From assembly GCA_003550325.1 (NCBI GenBank), contig QKWP01001978.1:6948-70947 (forward strand): a DNA stretch of 64,000 nt, written 5' to 3'. The notes beneath the pieces are model-generated. The model ran no database searches. It had not been told where the DNA came from and worked only from the letters and a program-made list of their open reading frames with translations. This DNA comes from Gigaspora rosea (lineage: Eukaryota > Glomeromycota > Glomeromycetes > Diversisporales > Gigasporaceae). Position numbers and translations under genes: made by a program. Below, piece by piece: positions 45,019 through 55,949 of the stretch; within the stretch, counting starts at the first letter, position 1; each line of letters starts with the position of its first letter.

Positions 45019-46780
45019 TTATGTTATGTTTATTGTAGTATTTCTATGATCTATCGATTTAAATTTAAAATTAATATTGTTATATTGAAGATTCAAAGAA
45101 GTCAGTATGGTATTCTTGCAAAGTGCATCAGCTAATGCCTTCCCTCCTTCCGAACCAAGATTATTCTTTCTAAGATTCAAAGAAGTCAATGAGGTGTTCT
45201 TGCAAAGCGCATCAGCTAATGCTTTTCCTCCTTCTAACTCAAGTTTATTATATTCAAGATCCAAAGAGGTTAGCGTGGTGTTTTTGCAAAGAGCATTTGC
45301 TAATGCTTTTCCTCCTTCTAATCCAAGATTATTAGAAGCAAGATTCAAAGAAGTTAGAGTGATATTCTTGCAAAGTGCATTAGCTAATGCTTTTCCACCT
45401 TCCATATCAAGTTCATTATATTCAAGATCTAAAGAAGTAATTGTGGTATTCTTGCAAAGTGCATCAGCTAATGCTTTTCCCCCTTCAGATCCAAGATAAT
45501 TATCATTAAGATTCAAAGAAGTTAGCGTGGTATTCTTGCAAAGTGCATTTGCTAATGCTTTTCCACCTTCAGATCCAAGATTATTATCATAAAGATCTAA
45601 ATCTTTTAGCGTGGTGTTTTTGCAAAGAGCATTAGCTAATGCTTTTCCTCCTTCTAATCCAAGATTATTAGAAGCAAGATTCAAAGAAGTCAGAGTGATA
45701 TTCTTGCAAAGTGCATTAGCTAAAGCTTTTCCACCTTCTAATTCAAGTTCATTATATTCAAGATCCAAAGAAGTTATTGTTGTATTATTGCAAAGTGCAT
45801 TAGCTAATGCTTCTCCTCCTTCTGATCCAAGATAATTATCATTAAGATTTAAAGAAGTCAGAGAGGCATTCTTGCAAAGTGCATTTGCTAATGCTTTTCC
45901 CCCTTCTGAACCAAGATAATTACCGGCAAGACCCAAATAAATTAGTGTGGTGTTCTTATAAAGAGCATCAGCTAATGCCTTTCCTCCTTCTGATCGAATA
46001 TAATTATTAGCAAGATCCAAATTAGTTAAAGTAGTGTTTCCACAAAGAAATTTTGATAATGCCTCCACCTCTTTATTACTAATTTGGTTTTTACAAAGAT
46101 TTAAAGAATTTAGAATAGTGTTTTTATAAAGAGCCTCTAATAATGTTTTCACACCTTCAAAATCAAGCAAATAAAATTCAAGATTCAAAGAAGTTAAAGT
46201 AAAATTATTTTGAAGAATCTTTACTAATACATCTAATGTCTTATATTTAAAATCACCACATATATTATCTAAATGTATAGAGGTAATAGTAGTATTCTTA
46301 TAAAGATTTTCAAATATTATTTGATTACAAATAATTTCATTTAGACTTAAATATTTAAGATTTTTACCAGTTCGTAAAAACATTGAAATTAAAGAACATT
46401 TAACGGCATTTTCAAGGTTATTTTCAAGCATATATTCAATAGGTTTATATCTTTTATAATAAAGCCAATTTCTAATACCATCATATAAATCATTATTAAT
46501 AGATGTGATATAATTTGTATATTCAAATAATGGTTTTGGGTGATTTGGAAGGGTAATTTTAAAAGGAATTAATAGAGATTGTTCTTTAGCATTTAACATT
46601 AAAAGGAAAATTTTGATAAGTTTTAAATTTTTAAAATGATTTTTTGGATCTCTCCATAATATTGGTATAATAATTCTACACCATTGACGATTTACAAGAG
46701 CACATGAATATAAGCTTTTATAATTATACTGAAGGTTGTTAAATATTTATATAGTAGCATTCAAGAGGTAATATTATCAT
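45019..46780 (-). CDS. F-box/leucine-rich-repeat protein, apparently frameshifted near its start
   Basis: The main frame gives 526 codons from ATG 46599 to the stop at 45019. It has an N-terminal helical part and a C-terminal solenoid of 28-residue ribonuclease-inhibitor/NLRC3-type repeats, EGGKALANALCKNTTLTSLN-like, of which 11 are near-identical and two or three older ones precede. Upstream in the same frame, without an ATG, about 48 codons (46600-46746) encode LYSCALVNRQWCRIIIPILW, the fungal F-box-like motif, closed by TAA at 46747-46749. A separate ATG at 46780 (MIILPLECYY) would join this frame if one base were removed near 46747. The natural product is therefore probably about 585 residues: an SCF substrate adaptor whose repeats bind the target for ubiquitination (family knowledge). 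The shift may be a real mutation or a sequence error; alternatively translation starts at 46599 and lacks the F-box. Confidence 0.8.
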
Positions 46781-47569
46781 ATTTGACCAACAGTTTTAGA
46801 TATACCAATACGTGCGTAGGGCTTTTATATAACAAGAATAGCTGTTGCCAAATTTGGAAAGGATTTCTTACTTCTATAGCCGGGAGTACATATAACCGAT
46901 AAAGTACTACGTACTGTACGTATGTATCAGATATATGAGACTACTGGACTAGATCAAGAAATAGTTACGTAACCGTAAAATTCACGAGTGATGATAATAT
47001 AATAGTATAATATTAAAACTACAAAATAAACTTGTTTCAATATTTATTTTTTGTATATAATTTTGATGTAATAAATGACATTATTTATCAATAGATTCTT
47101 TCCTTTTATATTCTAGAATTTTAGAATTTCTAGAAGGATCTTGGTAGTTAAAGTAAAATAAGTAATTATTGTAACATTACTACCTCGAGTAGGTCATGGC
47201 TTCATGGACGAACTTTTGAGACGAGAACAGTCAACATACGTTATCGTAAAATCTTAATTTGTTAGGACATTTTTACTTTTTTTTTCTATAATATCATATT
47301 ACTATCGATTTGCGGATTGGATAAGATCAATCTTAAAATTATAACATTTTTCTGGCATAAAACTCATTCTTACTTCTAATAAAAACAAAAATAAACATTA
47401 CCATTACTATAATTTAATGATAATTTATTTGTTTATGACACCACAATCTTTAAGATTACATGTAAAAATATATAATTATATAATAATTATTGACATAATA
47501 ACAAAATACACATACAATTCTGACCAGATATATGTAAATTAAATAATGTAAATTCTTACTAGAAGTTTT
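46781..47569. other. intergenic between the F-box gene and the EF-hand gene
   Basis: AT-rich, no ORF. Holds the 5' flank of the F-box/LRR gene and the 3' flank of the penta-EF-hand gene, both read on the minus strand, and a TACGTACTGTACGTATGTA tract. Confidence 0.5.
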
Positions 47570-48761
<1,192 letters not shown>

Positions 48762-49426
48762 ACTTGCCAAGTGAAATTCGTTTAAAGTATTTGTGGTTTA
48801 ACAGTTAAGATGTACAGAACACCATTTATTCATTTTAATATAAATTTTCATTTACATTATCATTATCATTGTGCCAAATAAAGTGAAAATCTTCAGTCAC
48901 GTTATGATCATCAAGTTTCCAGTCCAGCAATCGGTCTGGTCTCAGGGACCTTCAAGAACTGAACAGTCTTTACTTGAATTGGTTTTCTTATAATTTATTT
49001 GCGAAAATCATAAAGTTCCACACCTAGTAAACCTTTTCGCCATCAATTGACAATTACGGCAGTTTTTTGATCGGGATTTTATCAATTCTATGATATCGAT
49101 ATTTGATTAAAAAATAATATTTTATGATATCATGACAGTATTTGGGACTTGTTTATGGCTGAATCCAAAAATAGGTTTCGGCCGTTTAGAGATTGGAATC
49201 GAGTTTAATTATTTGAATTAATTTATTTTTCCGTTTTATAATTCAACATGGATCACAATGTCGTGTGAAAACCGGAGATTTATAGATTTTTTTGAGATTT
49301 TAAGAATTAACCCGATTTTAAAGAAATACGTATAAACGAAAATATAACATAACAGACAATCTGGAATCTCAGTCCATCATCATTAAAATAATCACCGGGT
49401 CATATCTTTTTACAAAGCGCTATAAT
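48762..49426. other. 5' flank of the EF-hand gene, then repeats
   Basis: No ORF. From about 49380 it contains a single end of the GCGCTTTGC element family (AAAGCGCTATAATTCG at 49416). Confidence 0.4.
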
Positions 49427-49550
49427 TCGAATATTCGAATTAATTTTATATTTGAATCAACTCAAAATCATTTCGAATATTCGAATTTTATTCGAATATT
49501 CAAATTAATTTATATTTGAATTAATTCAAAATCAATTCGAATATTTATGT
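49427..49550. repeat. AATTCGAATATTCGAATT dyads, two 60-bp units
   Basis: ATTCGAATTAATTTTATATT with TGAATCAACTCAAAATCA is repeated about 65 bp later. Related AATTCGCGAATCAATAAATT phrases occur at 50150-50230 and 50480-50500. Confidence 0.6.
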
Positions 49551-49846
49551 GAAAAAAAAACATAATATGAAACTAGTCAAACCTCTCTAAGTGCACGCAC
49601 TTCTGCCCTAAACCTTATATGATATTATCTCAATCGGCTATCCTGAATTTACTTTTAACCAGAATGAATATAGGACTAAGGACGTTCTACTGTATAAGCG
49701 TCAAATAACGCCCAAAGGTGTAATTTCGAATTTTGGCCTAAATTAAGCTTAATTAGGGCCATTATTCAAAATAATGCGCGTTATTAATTATCTAATCATT
49801 ACGGCGCATTTTTATACTACCCTAAACTTTATAACTTATCTGTTAT

Positions 49847-50023
49847 GTATATGACGCATATGTTATAATAAATTTAAACATAGTATATGACGCATATGTT
49901 ATAATAAATTTATAACATAATAAATATATGACTCATATGTTATAATAACATAATATATTACACCTATGTTATAATAAATTTATAACATAGTTTATGATGC
50001 ATATGTTATAATAAATTTATAGA
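49847..50023. repeat. ~40-bp tandem repeat, GACGCATATGTTATAATAAA
   Basis: Four to five units of TATATGACGCATATGTTATA followed by ATAAATTTATAACATA, diverging in the middle units. Confidence 0.75.
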
Positions 50024-50264
50024 AAAAGAGATGGGTTTTAAGGTGGGGAGATGGGTTTGACGCGACAACTATATTAGTTTTATCCGATTCGAGATTCATT
50101 TTAAGTTCTTAATTTGCAAAAAGTCGCCGTGATGACACGAATAGTATGCGAATTAATAAATTCGAATTTTATATAAATATAAATTATTCAAATTAATTCG
50201 CGAATCAATAAATTCGAATTTTATATAAACTAATATAAATCACACTAATGGTGCTCAACACAAT

Positions 50265-50460
50265 TTTAAGTGTAACGTGAAACACCATTTTGTAACTCAA
50301 AAATTTATCTGTGAAATCGCATAACAAAAAAGATTCCTTACGAAATTTTGGTATTCACTATGCCCTTGCCCTATCCCAGGCCTTAACCCTAAATCCTAAC
50401 ATTACACAGATTTTCATACTACTGGTGTTGATGAATACCATAGGTGTGATTTATTGAATA
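50265..50460. mobile_element. worn TIR element with the TTTTGGTAT...CCCTAA block
   Basis: Contains GAAATTTTGGTATTCACTAT, CCCTATCCCAGGCCTTAACC and outer ACACCAT/ATACCATAGGTGTGAT phrases that resemble 36974-37303. Boundaries are uncertain. Confidence 0.4.
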
Positions 50461-50629
50461 TGAATTATTCAAATTAATTCGCGAATCAATAAATTTTATA
50501 TGAATTAATATGAATTACTGTGTTCGAGCTAATTCAAATTAATTAAGTTCGAATTTAAAAATTAAAATTTCGATTCCAATCTCTACGACAGTTTGGGAAT
50601 CGCACATTACGGATTTTACTTATTTGCGT

Positions 50630-50893
50630 GGGAATACCAATCAAAAAAAGGAAACCCAATTTTGTAAATAAACTGAAGTGCGTGAGATAATAATTTAGGG
50701 TTAGAGCCTTAACTTTGGAAGCTATAGGATTGGATTAACAAGCTTATTATAGATAAAATTTCATTCCCGTCATTTTTAATTAGTGCACCAAGATCGAATT
50801 AAACATTAGTTTTTGAGTATTTTCGTTTTTTTCTTCGTGTTCAGATTCCTGAGTCAAAATTTGCACTCTCCGATTGGCTATTCCTCTTCAGGA
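50630..50893. repeat. dispersed repeat (partner at 27796-28025)
   Basis: Same block order as 27796-28025, followed by unrelated DNA. Confidence 0.7.
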
Positions 50894-50899
50894 GTTTGT

Positions 50900-51905
50900 A
50901 TTACCCGCATGACGGGTTACGGTCGAAAGCTATTCCTCGACATGTCATTTACCCGACATCACACAGGTGACAATTTGCCGAAAATATATATCCACAACTA
51001 ACAAAATGCTAACCCTAACCCTATGTGATGTCGGGAAATAGTTTTCGGTTTCGGGAAAGTGAGAATCAACGCACATGACGGGCTTGGGTTTTCAATCTCA
51101 GATTAGAATAAAATCTATATTCGTTATTCCCGTTAATCTGAGATTGCAAAAGTTTTACGTTCATATATTAAGTGCTTAGTTACATACAGAATTCTCGCAA
51201 TTACTAAATTTAACTTAACGAAATAACAATATTGATCTAGTTCCAAGTTTATAGATCATTAATAAGCATTATGTAATTTCACGTCTAAATGTATCATCAG
51301 AGATCTTTTTTTTTATATCTTTTTAAGTGAAAAACATGGTCCATGTGACTATCACTTTGACTATGAAACTTTATTTGTGATGCAAATGATTTAAAACCTG
51401 ATCTTATTGTTGGTTTAAAATAGATATTGACGTTAATATATTTTTAAAGCATTCTGACGTAACTATTTATTATTAACAATAAAGAATTATGAACGGAGTC
51501 ACGAGGCATCCATTTGTGACCCACACCAAATGAGCGTATGTGGGTAAGTATCGATGTGTTTTGTTAAGTGATGGTTGTAGCAATTGGTATTATGATGTAT
51601 TTTCCGATAAGTATGGTAGTTGATTGAATGAGCGATTTTGTAACTATGATGTATTGTCGAGTAAGTGACAGAATTATGAGGTCATGGGAAATGCTATTTA
51701 AGAAGGGAAGAATGTAAATTTGTTTCCCACCCCACATATGTTGAGTTATAGGTGTGATCGATAGCCCGAGTGAACAGCCTGTGCTAGGAACTGAATGTGG
51801 ACCACGTGAGCAGCGAGGCGAGATCCCATAGAGTTCGGGTATGTGGCATGGGTCCCAGGGCATGCCCTAAAGGCATGCTTTTAGGTCAAAAGGCATGCCC
51901 CTATC
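50900..51905. other. intergenic, no gene seen
   Basis: ATGACGGG(T/C) and CCCGACATCACA/GATGTCGGGAAA dyads at 50910-51070 suggest an old TIR element. GGCATGCCCT-type repeats at 51858-51900 recur at 54591-54640. No convincing ORF. Confidence 0.4.
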
Positions 51906-52224
51906 CAGGGTGGGCACATTTATCCATTGTGGTGAATGGAGAATAACTCCATTGGCATCACTCCATTGCTCCATTGAGAATAATTTGCGAATGAAGCCAA
52001 TGGAGGCCAACTAGCTTACAATATAGTATTTGTTATCTAATTCCATTGGTTCCATTGGCTCCATTGGTTTGCAATTTTTTCAATGGAGTATATCCATTGC
52101 CAATACTGCCAGGCAGGGTTGGCAATGGATATACATTGAAAAAATTTCAAACCAATAGAGCCAATGGAACCAATGGAGCCAATGGAATCAATGGAGCTAA
52201 TGGAACCAATGGAATTAGATATTA

Positions 52225-52426
52225 CAGTCACCTCTCTCTAATCCAATTCCTCTCTAATCTGAACACTATTAAACTCTTTCTAAACCGAACAAAATCTTCT
52301 AGAACATTTGTAAATTTATTATAAAGTTTGGATTGTTATATATAACTTTCTGAGAACTGAACTTTTCAAATGTTTACATAGTAAAAATCAGCAGTTCCAG
52401 CAATTTGGAATAGAGAGAATTGACTG
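52225..52426. mobile_element. pogo/mariner-like MITE inside the hAT composite
   Basis: TA-flanked ends CAGTCACCTCTCTCTAATCC and GGAATAGAGAGAATTGACTG. The right arm of the host at 52788-52812 shows the empty site. Confidence 0.75.
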
Positions 52427-52482
52427 TAGTTATTAACAAATACTATATTGTAAGCAGAGTTGGCAATGGATATACTATAGTG

Positions 52483-52730
52483 CACTGACCAAAAGACCCA
52501 GGGTCTAATACAATCTACCTATCAAAAAACTTACAAAAGACCCGGGTATATTATATGGCAGCAGGTTTGTGCTGCAAAAAAAAAATTTTTAAGCATTTAC
52601 ACATTTCACACTTACAATAAGCAGTCTAAAAATTTAAAAAATCTATATTTAATTAATAGAGATTTTGTGCTTTGCACTGGGTATTTTGCTATGGGGTATT
52701 GAAAAAGGGGTATTTTGGTCAGTACAGTAC
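52483..52730. mobile_element. TIR MITE inside the hAT composite, TGACCAAAA family
   Basis: Left end TATAGTGCACTGACCAAAAG with ACCC, right end GGGGTATTTTGGTCAGTACA. About 248 bp, AT-rich interior, no ORF. Confidence 0.65.
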
Positions 52731-53424
52731 TTCATTAAAAAAATTGCAAACCAATAGAGCCAAGGAACCAATAGAGCCAATTGAGTCAATGGAATTAGAT
52801 AGCTATTAACAAATACTATATTATAAGCTAGTTGGTCTCTATTGGCTCCATTCACAAATTATTCTCAATAGAGCAATAGAGTGATGCCAATGGAGTTGTT
52901 CTTCATTTACCCCAATAGATAAATGTGCCAACCCTAACCTGCCCTATCATATAATCACAGGAAGGATCATTATGAATATGATTGGCTGATATTAGAAATA
53001 GTTTTTAGAACTATCAAATATCATCATCTTTAAACTTAAGTATTCAAGACCTTTATTTGGAATTCAATTTCCAGTCCAGAATCTTTAGTATTTACCATAA
53101 AAATGCATATACAAACTTTCTTGAAATAGTAGCTCACTATGAATTAGACTTAATTTTTAGAAATTTGCTATTTATCACCACTGGTGATCATCATCTGTAT
53201 ATATTTGTATCTTTAAATTTTGTCTATAAAATCACCTTTGAGACTCTAACAAAAAAATTTCTTGTAAAATTTTGGTATAAACTATCTTTTGCCTCATCCT
53301 AGTTCTTAACACTAACCCTAATATTAATCAAATTTTAATTTTTATTTTGGCAAAAACTTTTCAATTTACATGCTACACTTTATTGTTAATTACCGGCAAT
53401 GCACTAGCAATAAATAGTAATTTT

Positions 53425-54404
53425 TTTTTTTTTTTTATTGTTAAGGTGAGGTCATGCCTCGGATCTTTATTAAGCATAGTTATCATTACAACATCCATGA
53501 ATATTGCATTGGATTACTACAACTACCAAGTACCGAAACTTAGACTATTTTATCTATGACCTAAACCTACCAGAGTATCCTACATGTCCCACTCATATAT
53601 TTAACCTGGTTTTTGCACCTAACCTGTCCACTAATAGTACATGTAGTGCTGCCGCTGCCGGGTTCGTATCTCAAGCCATCTTTTTTTTAATGCTGCCGCA
53701 ACCTAGCCCGTTTCTCAAGCCACTACCTTCTTACTAGTATCTATAGCACGGTGCATGCCCTTGCAAAGTTCACCAACCCCAGTACTTCTCGCGTTCCTCT
53801 TCTGGTTTCTTTCCGGTTGCTTCCTTTTCCCCTACCTCGCTTTCTTTTCCCCGGTTGCATTCCTACTCCCAATGCCGAGGACCCGGAAGGAGTGGTCTGC
53901 CTGGCGAACCAAGGTCTCTCTCTCCTTGGTACATGCTTCCGTAACACATGTCCTTTTCCTCCGGAGCGACTTCCGGCGGTCTGATTGGTAGAGCCCTGCC
54001 AAAGGCCCTTTTGTCGTAAGTCTGCTTCCGGTCAGTCCGCTTCTCGGTCAGTCCGCTTCCAGTCCATCCCCGTCCGATTTCTGTTTAAGTACCGTCGAAG
54101 TCAGTTACCTCTTTGCTCGGGTCTTGCCAAGTATGGTTTCCTTTGTCCTATGGTTCTGTGCATAGCACAGCGCCAGCGCTCCCCAGGATTTATGCGCCCC
54201 AGTTCTGTAACACAGCTCTAGAGCTCCCAATACGAGTTGGTGTAACCTGAGATACAGATTTGTAAATCCGAGCTCAGAGTCCAGGTTACCGTAACGCAAA
54301 TAAATTTTTCAAAATCGTCTCCAGTGGGATTCGAACTCTATACCTTTTGTTACAACTACTTGGGGGGTGACAACAATCCAGCTACACTATGTCGCCACAC
54401 CCTT
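53425..54404 (-). mobile_element. full-length tRNA-headed retroposon (long SINE-like)
   Basis: Read on the minus strand from 54404. It starts AAAGGGTGTGGCGACATAGT, then GTGTAGCTGG (A-box-like) and GAGTTCGAATCCC (B box, 54330-54342), at tRNA spacing, which predicts a Pol III internal promoter. A GC-richer body of about 850 bp follows, with a triplicated AAGCGGACTGACCG motif (about 54023-54065). The 3' end is GGTTTAGGTCATAGATAAAA, then CATGACCTCACCTTAACAAT, then poly-A. TAAATAGTAATTTT flanks both sides (53411-53424, 54405-54418), a perfect 14-bp TSD. There is no conserved ORF; open stretches on both strands here are short and overlapping. At nearly 1 kb it is long for a SINE. The four truncated relatives share only the 3' part, as expected when a LINE reverse transcriptase primes at that end. 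Confidence 0.8.
54330..54404 (-). promoter_or_regulatory. tRNA-derived Pol III promoter of the retroposon
   Basis: A-box-like TAGTGTAGCTGG and B-box GAGTTCGAATCC are about 40 bp apart within the first 75 bp of the element. The sequence does not fold into a full cloverleaf by eye, so it is tRNA-derived rather than a tRNA gene. Confidence 0.65.
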
Positions 54405-54419
54405 TAAATAGTAATTTTG

Positions 54420-55205
54420 TAATTTTTAAATATATATAATTTTAAATTAGAAAAAATATTAAAATTATTATATTGTTTATATTAAAAGGATCCATTTTGA
54501 AACTTTTTTTTATTTGTATTGTGGTAAAAAAAAATCATATTAAAAACAAGCAACATGCTCATGTGCATATCAACGATTTATATACCTAGAGGCATGCCCT
54601 TGGCACAATAAGAGAGGCATGCCCTAAAATTTTATCATGCTTCCTACCCTACATATAATGTGTTCCGTAGTTGTTTTTCATTATTGACCAGGTGATCGAG
54701 TGACAAAATAAAGAATGATTGTTACAGAAATTTAGTTTCAGACTCAGTAATTAAAAACACAAAAGACTTTTTTTTACCTTCTTTAAAATGCAATACTTTG
54801 TTATGCTCATCATAAGGAAAGTACTGTAGGTATACTTGCTGCCCAAATCCCAATTTACTATAGTTTGAATTTGTCCGTGCCCAAACCCCAAAACATCCCA
54901 AATTAATATCTCAAAAATTTTATTAATAATCTTTAAACAAATAGAATATATTCTTATACTGTAGCTATAAATAATATATTTGCAAATATTACTTGTTTGA
55001 CTTAATCTTTTATAAATAACAATTGTTTTTTTTGGAATTTGGGATTTGACCGGGTTTTGCCAGCAAGTATAATCATAGGCCAATAGAGAGATCTTATAAT
55101 ATTGGATGTATGTTTAATTGGGATTGATATAAAAGCATAAAATGATAGGCACATTGTGCCAAAACCCTATTTATTTTCTTTTTTTTAAAAAAAAAAAAAT
55201 TAAAA
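54420..55205. other. intergenic, no gene seen
   Basis: GGCATGCCCT repeats at 54591 and 54632, a small dyad GGCACATTGTGCC at 55149-55161 and AT-rich DNA. The 110-codon minus-strand open stretch 54751-55083 has no domain and an AT-driven composition. Confidence 0.4.
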
Positions 55206-55206
55206 G

Positions 55207-55268
55207 TGACGCCAAAGAAAAATCATATAAAATTTATATGATTGAATATTCACTTTCTCTTGGCGTCA
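55207..55268. repeat. 62-bp inverted repeat
   Basis: TGACGCCAAAGA/TCTTGGCGTCA ends with an inner ATCATATAAA/TTTATATGAT stem. It may be a minimal MITE or a hairpin. Confidence 0.6.
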
Positions 55269-55629
55269 TCGAAACAAAAATAATTAAAATAAAATAAAAA
55301 ATAAAATAAATTTATGTCGAATTCACATTTTACACCTCATTTCATAGCTATTTTTGACCTACATTTTTCCAATTCTCTTTTATTCATTTTATCTCTCTTA
55401 AAACGCAGGTGTACTATAATGCTATCTTCCCACTTCAACAAGCTAAATAAATCGAGTTTTTTTTAAAACATTTTCGTTCTTCGATTCAAATGAATTTTTG
55501 CCTTTAAGAGCAGATTATATTCTGGAATAGGAATTTTGTATAAGAGGAATTTGTAATCATCCAGAGGACGAAAATTCAATATAATGAGCACTTATGTAGA
55601 GTTATAAATTTCTCATTTATTGACAAGTA

Positions 55630-55947
55630 CAGTTGAACCTCCCAAACTGGCATGCATGGCGGACAGGTTTTGTATCAGTATTGAAAGGTTATCGGGTTTG
55701 AACCATTATAAATTATTAGATTCATATAGCAGAAACAGACTTGGTAGATTAATTTTTTTATCAGATTTGACAGGTTGTCAGTTTTGACAAATCCGGTTTT
55801 GGGAGATTCAACTGTATCAGTATTGAGGGCTTGAAACCATTATAAATTATTAGATTCATATAGCAGAAACATACTTGGTAGGTTAATTTTTTATCAGATT
55901 TGAAAGACTATCAGTTTTGACAGAACCGGTTTTGGGAGGTTCAACTG
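55630..55947. mobile_element. TA-flanked MITE with internal tandem duplication
   Basis: Ends CAGTTGAACCTCCCAAACTG and the inverse CGGTTTTGGGAGGTTCAACTG, TA on both sides. The block TATCAGTATTGA through GGTTTTGGGAGATTCAACTG occurs twice (about 143-bp period), so an old right terminus is trapped inside. Confidence 0.75.
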
Positions 55948-55949
55948 TA

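Larger units (their letters stand above)
51906..52941. mobile_element. hAT-like composite element with long inverted arms
   Basis: 1036 bp, beginning CAGGGTGGGCACATTTATCC and ending with the inverse GATAAATGTGCCAACCCTAACCTG. CCCTATC lies outside both ends (51899-51905, 52942-52948). The arms of about 190 bp are matched along CTCCATTGGCATCACT and ACAAATACTATAT. The centre is rich in CCATTGG/CCAATGG. It carries two further MITEs. CAGGGTTGGCA-type ends are typical of hAT. Confidence 0.75.

Noticed and set aside
45107..45835. Two + strand open stretches with repeated QSASANAFPPS-like peptides
   Set aside because: They are the antisense of the leucine-rich repeats; the repeat codons happen to lack stops on the other strand.
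53504..54299. Several overlapping open stretches of 64-78 codons on both strands
   Set aside because: They lie inside the GC-richer retroposon, in conflicting frames, with no domain and no support from the truncated relatives.
54330..54404. A tRNA gene on the minus strand
   Set aside because: A- and B-box-like motifs are present, but no full cloverleaf could be paired and it is the 5' end of a retroposon with TSDs.
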